13,300 bases of DNA from Flavobacterium sp. (GCA_030152225.1 JASLHL010000288.1:1-13300), one strand, 5' to 3'; positions 5,985 through 13,300 are shown, counted from the first letter of the stretch. Notes: generated from the letters alone by a model not told the origin. Translations and numbers: made by a program.

Positions 5985-7763
5985 ATGGAGATATACGCCA
6001 AGAGACATTCCCTTTTTCAACATAAATACAATGAGATTAGAAAAAAATACAAAATAGTAGGTGCCTTGCGTTTGATCGCATTTTTGGCGATTGTCTACTG
6101 TTTCTATTTGTCTGTATCTCGTGCAGATTATCAGTATTTATACGTAACAGGAGGTTTAGTGCTCGTATTTCTCATTTTCTTGCGTATTCACGCCTCTTAC
6201 TCTTGGAAGATGCGCTATGCCGAAGCGCTGATGCAAATCAATCAAGAAGAAGATGACTTTGTCAAAAAAGATCATTGGCCTTTTGAAGAAGGCAATGAAT
6301 TTCATACGCCTGATCATCCCTATGCCTTTGATTTGGATATTTTTGGACCAAAATCCATTTACCAATACCTCAATCGAACGGCTTCTTATAAAGGAAAGGA
6401 ATATTTGGCAACGCTTTTAAAAAGCCGAAGCAACAAAGAAGATATTCTCAAAAATCAAGAGGTGATAAAAGAACTCTCACAAAAGGTTGAGTGGAGACAA
6501 GAAATCTATGCCTATAGTAAATTGTCCAACCTCAATAAAGAAGCCTATGAACGATTGAAAAGTTGGAGTCAATCGAAGGTAAATACGTTGAGTAAGCTTT
6601 CTTTAGTACTTGCCTATGTTATGCCTTTGGTATTTGTCATAGCGTCCATCGGATTTTTTGTCGATTCGTCCAATATCATATGGGGGTATATAGCTTCTAC
6701 TGTATTCTCGTTAAACCTCATTATGGCCATGGCAAAAGTGAGGTTGATCCAAGCAGAAATTGGTGGAGTTGAAAAAATACACGAAACCATTGAAAGCTAT
6801 AGTGCGATTATCAAGCGAATTGAAAAGGAAGAATTTGCTACAACACGCATGAAAGAGTACTTGACCAAAATTAAAAGCGATTCGTTTAAAGCCAGTGTCG
6901 AACTCAAAAAATTATCGCGTTTATTTGAACAATTGGAAACGGTTGCCAATCTATTTGTGTCCATCTTATTTAATGGATTGTTTCAATTCCACGTCCATGT
7001 GTTGCACAAATTCTTAACGTGGAAGAAAGAAAAAGGAGGGTTGGTACTAACCGTTATTGATATCGTAGGGGAGGTTGAAGCCTTTAATTCGTTGGGAAAC
7101 TATTCCTACAACAACAGAAGTTACACCTTTCCTGTGCTGAATGACACCAATCAAATGTCCTTCCAAGATCTAGGGCATCCCTTGCTAAATGCAAAGAAAC
7201 GTGTGACCAATGACATCGATTTTTCCGATCAGCGTTTTGTGATTCTAACAGGATCCAATATGTCTGGAAAAAGTACGTTTTTGCGTACGATAGGTGTAAA
7301 CTTGGTCTTAGCGGGAATAGGAGCACCGATTTGCGCAACAAAAGCTACATTTTTTCCATTGCCTTTATTGGTGTCCATGCGCCTAACAGATTCGTTAGAA
7401 GACAGTGAATCTTACTTCTATGCGGAGGTAAAACGCTTGAAGATGATTATCGAACAAGTGCAAAGTGAATCGTGCTTTGTGTTGCTGGATGAGATTCTAA
7501 GGGGAACGAATTCGGATGATAAACAAAGTGGAACGATTGGGGTGATTCTCAAATTAATCCGCGAACAGACCTATGGTATGATCGCTACCCATGATTTGGA
7601 AGTGTGTAATACCACGAATGAGTATCCTGCTATCTTAATGAATAAGTGTTTTGAAGTAGAAATTAAAAAGGACGACTTGCATTTCGATTATAAAATAAGA
7701 GATGGCATTTGTCAAAATAAAAATGCAACTTTTATTATGAAGAAAATGCAAATTATAGATTAG
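5985..7763 (+). CDS. Membrane-anchored MutS-related ATPase
   Basis: The 592-aa protein ends in a MutS-type ATPase domain: GHPLL (397-401), Walker A GSNMSGKST (423-431), the S-Y-F-Y-A-E segment (476-481), Walker B CFVLLDEILRGTN (497-509), an ATHD motif (534-537) and the closing LHFDYKIRDGIC (565-576). The N-terminal mismatch-recognition and connector domains of MutS1 are absent. Instead there are probable transmembrane helices at about 24-44, 50-68, 205-225 and 231-250, and a helical core-like stretch to about 345. It is therefore an inner-membrane protein with a cytoplasmic ATPase. Such proteins are common in Bacteroidota and are often labelled simply MutS, but a role in mismatch repair should not be assumed. 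It is a single-gene unit with its own promoter and terminator. Confidence 0.85.
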   Translation: MEIYAKRHSLFQHKYNEIRKKYKIVGALRLIAFLAIVYCFYLSVSRADYQYLYVTGGLVLVFLIFLRIHASYSWKMRYAEALMQINQEEDDFVKKDHWPFEEGNEFHTPDHPYAFDLDIFGPKSIYQYLNRTASYKGKEYLATLLKSRSNKEDILKNQEVIKELSQKVEWRQEIYAYSKLSNLNKEAYERLKSWSQSKVNTLSKLSLVLAYVMPLVFVIASIGFFVDSSNIIWGYIASTVFSLNLIMAMAKVRLIQAEIGGVEKIHETIESYSAIIKRIEKEEFATTRMKEYLTKIKSDSFKASVELKKLSRLFEQLETVANLFVSILFNGLFQFHVHVLHKFLTWKKEKGGLVLTVIDIVGEVEAFNSLGNYSYNNRSYTFPVLNDTNQMSFQDLGHPLLNAKKRVTNDIDFSDQRFVILTGSNMSGKSTFLRTIGVNLVLAGIGAPICATKATFFPLPLLVSMRLTDSLEDSESYFYAEVKRLKMIIEQVQSESCFVLLDEILRGTNSDDKQSGTIGVILKLIREQTYGMIATHDLEVCNTTNEYPAILMNKCFEVEIKKDDLHFDYKIRDGICQNKNATFIMKKMQIID

Positions 7764-7812
7764 TTTACGGTTAACGGTTAACAGTAATCGGTTAGCTGTA
7801 CACCGTAAACTA
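7761..7812. repeat. Inverted repeat with TACGGTTAAC motifs
   Basis: TAGTTTACGGT (7761-7771) and ACCGTAAACTA (7802-7812) are perfect 11-bp arms around a 30-nt loop. The left arm begins at the MutS-like stop codon. Inside are two related direct repeats, CGGTTAACAG (7775-7784) and CGGTTAGCTG (7789-7798). TACGGTTAAC (7766-7775) is shared with 322-331. It abuts the terminator at 7812. Confidence 0.75.
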
Positions 7813-7849
7813 AAAACGGCTATCAATTTTAAAATTGATAGCCGTTTTT
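7812..7849. terminator. 38-bp palindromic bidirectional terminator
   Basis: Two perfect 19-nt arms meet at 7830/7831 (AAAAACGGCTATCAATTTT and its complement). The GC-containing part of the stem is ACGGCTATC/GATAGCCGT, and the outer A/T runs give a U-tract in both directions. It lies between the convergent stop codons at 7763 and 7852 and serves both genes. Confidence 0.93.
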
Positions 7850-7851
7850 TA

Positions 7852-8664
7852 TTATAACTTAGAAACTAAGGTATTGATTAAATCTCGAGCAATAGGTTCT
7901 GCTGCTTGTACTGCTTTGAGTACTTCATCGTGGTTGACATCAGCAATCCCATCTTCGTTCCCCATATCAGAAATCACTGAAATACCGAAAACCTTCATGT
8001 CCATGTGACGGGCTACGATTACTTCCGGAACGGTTGACATCCCTACACAATCACCGCCTACTGCGCGTACCATTTTGTATTCCGCTAGGGTTTCAAATGT
8101 TGGTCCTTGCAAACCGTAGTATACGCCTTCTTTAATATCGTAGTTTTTTGCTTTTGCAATGACTTGGGCTTGTTCAATAATGCTTTTGGTGTACACTTCA
8201 TTCATATTGACAAAACGAGGACCAAAACGCTCGTCATTATGCCCGCGTAATGGATGATCAGGAAAGGCATTGATGTGATCTTTAATAATCATGATATCAC
8301 CTACTTTAAAGGATGGATTAACTCCTCCAGAAGCATTGGAAACAATAAGTGTTTCTACACCTAAGTACTTCATCACGCGAATTGGAAAAACCGTAGTTTT
8401 AATATCATAGCCCTCATAGTAGTGAAAACGCCCTTGCATGGCTACCACTTTTTTACCTCCAATTGTTCCGAAGATCAGGGCTCCTTTATGTCCTTGAACC
8501 GTAGATACTGGAAAGTTGGGAATATCGGCATAGGAAATCTCATGCTCAATAGTGATATCTGCTGTTAGGTTACCCAATCCTGAGCCTAAAACGATACCGA
8601 TTTCTGGTTTAAAATTCGTTTTTTCAATGATGAATCGAACGGTTTCTTGTACTTTCTCCCACAT
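7852..8664 (-). CDS. punA: Purine nucleoside phosphorylase, trimeric type
   Basis: This 270-aa enzyme cleaves purine (deoxy)nucleosides with phosphate to free base and (deoxy)ribose-1-phosphate, for purine salvage in the cytoplasm. Family blocks in order: GSGLG (27-31, phosphate), GRFHYYEGY (78-86), NASGG (110-114), GPTFETLAEYKM (187-198) with the base-contacting Glu191, and GMSTVPEVIVARH (208-220). Length is normal for the trimeric, mammalian-like class. By alignment from memory, the position of human Asn243 (ITN) is Asp233 here (ISD), which may widen specificity towards 6-aminopurines. The start ATG lies within the 3' end of lpxK (41-bp overlap), so the two are translationally linked. Transcription ends at the 7812-7849 terminator just past the stop. 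Confidence 0.93.
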   Translation of the reverse strand: MWEKVQETVRFIIEKTNFKPEIGIVLGSGLGNLTADITIEHEISYADIPNFPVSTVQGHKGALIFGTIGGKKVVAMQGRFHYYEGYDIKTTVFPIRVMKYLGVETLIVSNASGGVNPSFKVGDIMIIKDHINAFPDHPLRGHNDERFGPRFVNMNEVYTKSIIEQAQVIAKAKNYDIKEGVYYGLQGPTFETLAEYKMVRAVGGDCVGMSTVPEVIVARHMDMKVFGISVISDMGNEDGIADVNHDEVLKAVQAAEPIARDLINTLVSKL

Positions 8665-9661
8665 AGTTTAAAATTTTAGTGTCAAACGCTTCGCTATGGT
8701 TTAAAAAAGCGGTTTGAATAGGTAAATAAAATAATTGACGTTCAGGAAGAAGTCCATTGAGACGAACATAATCTTTTTCCGTTGTGATGATCGATCTTCC
8801 TGCTGCTGTCTTCAAAATTAACTCAATATCAGCAGGTGAAAAATGATGATGGTCAGGAAAAGTTAAACACATCGTGTCTTCTTTTTTCAGGTGATCGAAA
8901 AACGATTGGGGTTTTGCGATACCTGCGACCATAATAAAATCCTCCTGAATTAATTGAGTAACCTCCACTGAATCAGACTTTGAATATGCAATTTTACTAA
9001 AATCAATATACGTAAAAAAAGACAATTGTCCTTGCTTTAGATGTAATTGTTGTGTTATGTTTTTTTGTTGGGCAGGGCTGAGGTCTTTCGGACATTTGGT
9101 AATCACGATAATATCTGCGCGTTTTGCTCCTTTTCTCGATTCTCTTAAATTACCTGTAGGCAATATAAAATCGTTAAAATAAGGATCATCATAGGTGGTA
9201 AGTAAAACGTATAGTCCCCCTTGAAAAGCGAGATGCTGAAAAGCATCATCCAAAACGATAACCTCTGTTTGTGGTTTTTCTTCCAAAATACGGCGAACTC
9301 CATTCACGCGTTTGGCATCCACAGCTACGGCAATGTTGTCAAATTTGGTGTGATACTGAAAAGGCTCATCGCCAATTTGTTCCATGGTTGTCTGAGCATC
9401 AGCTAAGAAGAACCCCTCGCTTTTTCTCTTGTATCCTCTGCTTAATGTTGCGGTTTGATAGCGGTCTTTCAACAGGCGAATAATGTATTCTACCATGGGC
9501 GTTTTTCCTGTTCCACCCACGCTGAGGTTGCCCACCACAATCGATGGAATAGCGAAAGCAGTGCGCTTGAATAGACCTATCGCATAGAACCAGTTGCGGA
9601 TTCCTGTAATACAACCATATAAAATGGCAAAAGGAAAAAGTAAAAGACGGAGTATTTTCAT
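8624..9661 (-). CDS. lpxK: Tetraacyldisaccharide 4'-kinase (lipid A synthesis)
   Basis: LpxK phosphorylates the 4' position of the lipid A disaccharide on the inner face of the cytoplasmic membrane. The 345-aa product has the expected N-terminal membrane-associated helix (about 4-25), the P-loop GNLSVGGTGKTP (44-55), SRGY (74-77), the DDAFQH motif (138-143) with Asp138/Asp139 and His143, PTGNLRE (168-174), ITKCP (187-191) and TEKDYVRL (294-301). Length matches bacterial LpxK, and all key motifs are intact. The 3' end overlaps the phosphorylase gene by 41 bp. The TPR gene ends 27 bp upstream, but a TACTTTCG box just before the ATG (9666-9673) may give lpxK its own start point. Confidence 0.95.
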   Translation of the reverse strand: MKILRLLLFPFAILYGCITGIRNWFYAIGLFKRTAFAIPSIVVGNLSVGGTGKTPMVEYIIRLLKDRYQTATLSRGYKRKSEGFFLADAQTTMEQIGDEPFQYHTKFDNIAVAVDAKRVNGVRRILEEKPQTEVIVLDDAFQHLAFQGGLYVLLTTYDDPYFNDFILPTGNLRESRKGAKRADIIVITKCPKDLSPAQQKNITQQLHLKQGQLSFFTYIDFSKIAYSKSDSVEVTQLIQEDFIMVAGIAKPQSFFDHLKKEDTMCLTFPDHHHFSPADIELILKTAAGRSIITTEKDYVRLNGLLPERQLFYLPIQTAFLNHSEAFDTKILNYVGESTRNRSIHH

Positions 9662-9665
9662 CCTA

Positions 9666-9673
9666 CGAAAGTA
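9666..9673 (-). promoter_or_regulatory. -7-like box directly before lpxK
   Basis: On the minus strand TACTTTCG differs from TAnnTTTG by one base and ends 4 nt before the lpxK ATG. The same octamer occurs before the TPR gene (12040-12047). Use of it would give an essentially leaderless lpxK mRNA. No -33 element is clear. Confidence 0.35.
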
Positions 9674-9688
9674 TCAATTTTTCCCCTC

Positions 9689-12001
9689 TTATTTTAATTT
9701 TTGTTGGGTTTCTCTTACTTTCCAATGCGTCGTGTCAAAGTATTTATTGTAAATCGTCAAGGCTTTTTGATACTGCTGTTGCGCCACATCTCGTTCTCCT
9801 TTTTTTACCGCTAGATCACCCAAAGCAACCGCTATATCGCCAAAAATAGGATGGTCGGCCTTGAAAAATTCTTGGTTGATCTGGTAGGAACGGTTGAGCT
9901 TGGTTGCGGCATCCGCCAATTTCCCTTCCCGTACATGCAAGATACCATAGTTGAGGTACACTTGAGCGGTAAATGGACTCTGGTCGGAATAGATTTGTTG
10001 GTGTAAAGCCAATGCCTCTCTAAAAAGAGAATCTGCTTGACTATATTTTTTACGATCCATCTCAACAAGTCCTAAACCATTGAGTGCCTGTGCATATTGG
10101 GTTGAATGAGTAAAATCAAGTTTTGTGGTGATTTGAATGACCTTTTGATACAAGGTGTCCGCCTCTGTTACACGACCTTGATGATAGGCTACGTGAGCCA
10201 TTTGATTGAGAATATTAGTATGACTTAGATTTGTCGGTTGCTCTTTACCTAGTGTCATGGTTTTCGCATCTTCAATGTGTAGTCTAGCTTTAGCTAGATC
10301 TCCACGAATTAGTTCTAAATCAGAGAGACTAATGAGGGTAAGGGGAATATTGTGAACTAGGATGCCTTGGTTTTTGTCGTATATAGCTAACACAGTTTGA
10401 TACTGTTGAGCCGCCGCTTGATACTGGCCAAGCATTTTGTTTAAGTCACCTATTACTTTTAAATTATAAGCGTAGAGATCTGTATGTTCTCCCCCTGTTT
10501 TTGCTGTTAATTTTAAGGAAGTATCCAGTGTTTTTTCCGCTTTTTTAAACTGACCTAAAGCTAATTCTATTTGACCAAGAAGAATGGAACTCTCTATTAT
10601 TTTCGACACAGGTTTAGGATCTGTGTCTTCAAAACAGCGAATACATTCATTGAGGGTAACTTCAGCATCTTTAAATTGATTCATTCGAAACTGACATAAA
10701 GCTTCGGTTAAGCGAAAATTACAGTAATTTGGATCGTTTTTTTGTAGGATTTTTCGCGCTTTTTCAATAGTTTGTAAAGCTTGCTTTAATTGGTCCTGTG
10801 CAAGATAGTTTATCGTTTGCGCTTGATAAGATTTTATAATAACTTCTTGATGTTCAATTGTTTGCTTTTCTTGAAGTAAATCCGTGATAATCTCGTTGTA
10901 AATTTTGTTTGACGTCTCGTATTCATATTGTGACGAAAATAAGGCAGCTAGATTATTGTAATAGGTTGAAGCAGTTACATCGATTCTCTCTTGACCAGTT
11001 GCCTTATGATAATTGTCAATAGCATGAAAGTAAAAGACTGCAGCTAGCTCTGTTTTATGTAAATCTTTATAGCAAATCGCAATCATATTCAACGCCCTAG
11101 ATTTCTCCTCTTGCCAATATTGACTTTTTATCTCAGTGGTTGTTAGGTATTTATAGGCAGTTAGGTAATTCGATAAAGCGCCTTTTAAATTGTTCTGATT
11201 ATACAAGTTATCTGCCTTACAAGAATAAGCATTGTAAAGTGTAGTATAGGTTCTGCCAATGGGATAGAGGTGTGATTCTCCGGTGTAGTTTTCGAGCATT
11301 TCAACAGCATCCGTGCTGTAATTTACAGTATTATCATGGTTGAGTTCATTAAAAATAATTTCTCTCGTTTGATAATTTTGCACCTCTACTTCTGTTTTTT
11401 CTATGAGTTTTCTAGCGTGTGCATTCGCTTTTAAAGCATAGTCAATAGCAATATCACAATTGTTTTCATCAACGGCCGCATCTGATTCATAGGTATAATC
11501 CATCATCAACAGATTATTGGTCAGAAATTCATTTCCTTGATTTAACTGAATTAGTATTTTTCGATACGGTCGATAAGTCTCTGGCGTATAAAGGAAAAAA
11601 GAACAAACAATAGACAGTATGAGTCCACGATATAAAATATATTTGGTGTCAACAGTTAGTTTAGCTGTTTTTCGATAGAGTAAACAATAAATGCCCAATC
11701 CGATTGTAAGTAAAATTGTTGGAATAGGAAGATAGGTATAGATTTCTAACGCTTGTAGTTGTACTGCACTAGGTATCGTAATAATGGCAAGAGCAAATAC
11801 GATACCTGCACAAAGCGGAAGATACGTTTGCTTTTCTGTCTGCGTATTAAACATCCAATAACTTCTTGTGCAATAGGAAATAGCTAGCACCCATAAAGTT
11901 ATGAAGAATGGAGTGGATAGGATATGCGCAATAGGAAATAAAAGATAAACAATAAATAGGATAGCAATAGCGAGCAGTAATCTTTTTTCGTATTTTTTCA
12001 A
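9689..12001 (-). CDS. Large membrane protein with TPR repeats, TTG start
   Basis: The 770-aa product has about five transmembrane helices in the first 140 residues (about 8-27, 32-47, 62-80, 92-110, 122-139). Basic residues before helix 1 and after helix 4 suggest the N-terminus is inside and the rest outside, in the periplasm. Residues from about 180 to the end form tetratricopeptide repeats, some with the roughly 42-residue spacing of kinesin-light-chain-type repeats (for example QFKKAEKTLDTSLKL, QYQAAAQQYQTVLAIY, KYSQADSLFREALALH). TPRs bind proteins; the partner is unknown. No enzymatic or DNA-binding domain is seen. The start codon is TTG at 12001: an in-frame stop lies 7 codons upstream with no ATG between, and the first internal Met (residue 50) would remove two helices. 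It ends 27 bp before lpxK and probably heads that operon. Confidence 0.82.
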   Translation of the reverse strand: MKKYEKRLLLAIAILFIVYLLFPIAHILSTPFFITLWVLAISYCTRSYWMFNTQTEKQTYLPLCAGIVFALAIITIPSAVQLQALEIYTYLPIPTILLTIGLGIYCLLYRKTAKLTVDTKYILYRGLILSIVCSFFLYTPETYRPYRKILIQLNQGNEFLTNNLLMMDYTYESDAAVDENNCDIAIDYALKANAHARKLIEKTEVEVQNYQTREIIFNELNHDNTVNYSTDAVEMLENYTGESHLYPIGRTYTTLYNAYSCKADNLYNQNNLKGALSNYLTAYKYLTTTEIKSQYWQEEKSRALNMIAICYKDLHKTELAAVFYFHAIDNYHKATGQERIDVTASTYYNNLAALFSSQYEYETSNKIYNEIITDLLQEKQTIEHQEVIIKSYQAQTINYLAQDQLKQALQTIEKARKILQKNDPNYCNFRLTEALCQFRMNQFKDAEVTLNECIRCFEDTDPKPVSKIIESSILLGQIELALGQFKKAEKTLDTSLKLTAKTGGEHTDLYAYNLKVIGDLNKMLGQYQAAAQQYQTVLAIYDKNQGILVHNIPLTLISLSDLELIRGDLAKARLHIEDAKTMTLGKEQPTNLSHTNILNQMAHVAYHQGRVTEADTLYQKVIQITTKLDFTHSTQYAQALNGLGLVEMDRKKYSQADSLFREALALHQQIYSDQSPFTAQVYLNYGILHVREGKLADAATKLNRSYQINQEFFKADHPIFGDIAVALGDLAVKKGERDVAQQQYQKALTIYNKYFDTTHWKVRETQQKLK

Positions 12002-12039
12002 AAGGTGAAGATTTAGTAGTTAGTGGTAATTGTAGTCCA

Positions 12040-12047
12040 CGAAAGTA
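12040..12047 (-). promoter_or_regulatory. -7-like box for the TPR gene
   Basis: On the minus strand TACTTTCG (one mismatch to TAnnTTTG) lies 38 nt before the TTG start at 12001. It is the same octamer as upstream of lpxK. A TTA, not TTG, is found near the -33 position, so the call is tentative. Confidence 0.35.
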
Positions 12048-12128
12048 GCGTATTTAATTTATATTAACATAATTTAAGCTATTTCTTTAGGTTAAAAACA
12101 GATGTTTTCAACTTCGTCTTGGGTTTTG

Positions 12129-12136
12129 TATCTTTG
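12129..12136 (+). promoter_or_regulatory. -7 promoter box of the Nif3-like gene
   Basis: TATCTTTG is a perfect TAnnTTTG match, 36 nt before the ATG at 12173, giving a leader of about 30 nt. A T-rich TTTTC near 12105 could serve as a weak -33 element. Confidence 0.6.
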
Positions 12137-12172
12137 AAAAAGAAATAACAACAGTACAGCTTGTAATTGAGT

Positions 12173-13267
12173 ATGAAAGTAAAAAATATTATTCCCATTT
12201 TGGAAGAGCTTGCTCCTTTGAGTTATGCTGAGGATTTTGACAATGTAGGCTTGCTTGTGGGCAGTTATGAGCAAGAAGTCAATGGAATTTTAGTTTGCCA
12301 CGATGCATTGGAAACCGTTGTTGAAGAGGCAATTGAAAAACAATGCAACCTTATTGTGTGTTTTCATCCCATTCTCTTTTCGGGTTTGAAAAAGATTACG
12401 GGAAAAAATTATGTTGAAAGAGCGGTGATTAAAGCAATCAAAAACGATATTGCCATTTATGCGATTCACACCGCTTTAGACAATCATCAGGAAGGCGTCA
12501 ACAAGATTTTTTGCAATACGCTTGGCTTGACAAATACCAAAATATTACTGCCTAAAGCGAACTATATTCAAAAATTGGTAACTTATGTTCCCATGCAAGA
12601 GACCGAAAAGGTACGACAAGCTTTATTTGCTGCAGGCGCGGGAGCGATTGGCAATTACGAACACTGTAGTTTTGTATCCGAAGGAACAGGTAGTTTTAAG
12701 GGAAATGAGAAGAGCAATCCCGTACTTGGAAAGGCAGGAATAGAAGAAGTTGTTGCTGAAAATAAAGTGGAGGTCACGTTTGAAAAACATTTGCAGGGTA
12801 AAATTTTGAGTAATCTATTCCAAGCGCATCCATATGAAGAAGTGGCTTATGAGCTGTATAACCTAGAGAATAAGTTGCAAAATGTAGGAATGGGTATGAT
12901 AGGCGAATTGAAGCAACCCATGGAAGAACGCGCTTTTTTGGAGCTGGTAAAAGACAAAACAGGGACGGGCGGTATTCGCCACAGCGCACTTTTGGGTAAA
13001 CCCATTCAAAAAGTTGCTGTGCTTGGCGGTTCAGGAAGTTTTGCTATTAAAGCAGCCTTACAGCAAAAAGCAGATGCTTTTATTACGGCCGATCTAAAAT
13101 ACCATCAATTTTATGAGGCTGAAAACCAGCTTATTTTGGCTGATATTGGCCATTTTGAAAGTGAAAGATATACAAAAAATTATATAGTTGAGTTTCTTTC
13201 AAAAAAAATGCCTAATTTTGCAGTTATTTTATCAACAGTAAATACGAATCCAGTTAACTACTTATAA
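12173..13267 (+). CDS. Nif3/DUF34-family dinuclear metal-centre protein
   Basis: I place the start at ATG 12173 (364 aa) rather than TTG 12167 six bases upstream. This family forms ring-shaped hexamers with a two-metal centre; it is often annotated as GTP cyclohydrolase 1 type 2 homologue, with no agreed function. Visible family blocks: YAEDFDNVGLLVG (18-30), CFHPILFSGLKKI (63-75), IHTALDNH (98-105) and DIGHFESE (324-331). Likely ligands are His65, Asp103, His327 and Glu331; the usual first His of the HHP motif is Phe64 here. Residues about 130-235 form the inserted PII/CutA-like domain found in longer members such as YqfO. The next gene starts 2 nt after the stop, so translation is probably coupled. 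Confidence 0.9.
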   Translation: MKVKNIIPILEELAPLSYAEDFDNVGLLVGSYEQEVNGILVCHDALETVVEEAIEKQCNLIVCFHPILFSGLKKITGKNYVERAVIKAIKNDIAIYAIHTALDNHQEGVNKIFCNTLGLTNTKILLPKANYIQKLVTYVPMQETEKVRQALFAAGAGAIGNYEHCSFVSEGTGSFKGNEKSNPVLGKAGIEEVVAENKVEVTFEKHLQGKILSNLFQAHPYEEVAYELYNLENKLQNVGMGMIGELKQPMEERAFLELVKDKTGTGGIRHSALLGKPIQKVAVLGGSGSFAIKAALQQKADAFITADLKYHQFYEAENQLILADIGHFESERYTKNYIVEFLSKKMPNFAVILSTVNTNPVNYL

Positions 13268-13269
13268 CG

Positions 13270-13300
13270 ATGACAAAGAAAAAAGAATTAACGGTTGAAG
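13270..13300 (+). CDS. Start of a gene cut by the window edge, probable C4 zinc-ribbon protein
   Basis: An ATG 2 nt after the Nif3-like stop opens MTKKKELTVE and stays open to the window end. In Flavobacteria a C4-type zinc-ribbon protein with a coiled-coil N-terminus and a similar beginning (KKxELTVEEKL) commonly follows the Nif3-like gene. Only ten residues are visible, so the name rests mainly on context. Confidence 0.6.
   Translation, partial: MTKKKELTVE

Noticed and set aside
7084..7341. A minus-strand frame within the MutS-like gene
   Set aside because: It is antisense to the intact ATPase domain, including Walker A; composition suggests a shadow frame.
5985..7763. Canonical mismatch-repair MutS
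   Set aside because: The mismatch-recognition and connector domains are missing and the N-terminal part has membrane helices; only the ATPase part matches.
12167..12172. A TTG start two codons before the Nif3-like ATG
   Set aside because: The ATG at 12173 gives the usual MKVKxIxxxLE beginning of the family; there is no reason to prefer TTG.

Overview
The window looks like chromosome from a low-GC member of the Bacteroidota, most likely the Flavobacteriaceae; Myroides or a close relative is my guess. Evidence: AT-rich DNA, several matches to the Bacteroidota -7 promoter box TAnnTTTG, few Shine-Dalgarno sequences, a short Crp/Fnr regulator of the Bacteroidota type, a membrane-anchored MutS-like ATPase, and a Nif3-like gene followed by the start of a probable zinc-ribbon gene. 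No rRNA, tRNA, CRISPR array, transposase or phage gene is visible.

Left edge (1-418): a 158-bp-period direct repeat, cut by the window edge, carries two arrays of 7-bp tandem units (4 and 8 units). After it come a TACGGTTAAC-type repeat and a Crp-like operator candidate (TGTAAC-N4-GTTACA). Then, on the plus strand: a type II-like sulfide:quinone oxidoreductase (419-1678) with its own terminator; a beta-propeller-like protein of unknown function (1796-3073); a Crp/Fnr-family regulator (3090-3686); a secreted, probably outer-membrane beta-barrel protein (3731-4375); and a DoxX-family membrane protein (4388-4789). The regulator, barrel and DoxX genes sit tightly together. A 20-bp perfect palindrome and a TAnnTTTG box lie between the regulator and the barrel gene.

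Middle (4790-7850): a 264-bp non-coding stretch holds an 11-bp tandem repeat and mutually exclusive inverted repeats, and ends in a terminator shared with a minus-strand PhyH-like Fe(II)/2-oxoglutarate dioxygenase (5084-5827). Divergent from that gene is the 592-aa membrane-anchored MutS-like ATPase (5985-7763). Its end holds a TACGGTTAAC-type inverted repeat and a 38-bp perfectly palindromic bidirectional terminator.

Right part (7852-13300): a minus-strand run is transcribed in the order large membrane/TPR protein (12001-9689, TTG start), lpxK (lipid A 4'-kinase), then purine nucleoside phosphorylase, with lpxK and the phosphorylase overlapping by 41 bp. Divergent from it are a Nif3/DUF34 metal-binding protein (12173-13267) and the first codons of a probable C4 zinc-ribbon protein.

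The right half is mostly housekeeping (purine salvage, lipid A synthesis, conserved metal-centre protein). The left half looks accessory: sulfide oxidation, a regulator and envelope proteins. The most interesting points are regulatory and structural: the heptad repeat blocks, the two operator-like palindromes, two probable -7 boxes exactly 4 nt before an ATG, and the alternative hairpins downstream of DoxX. I saw no clear new defence or biosynthetic system.
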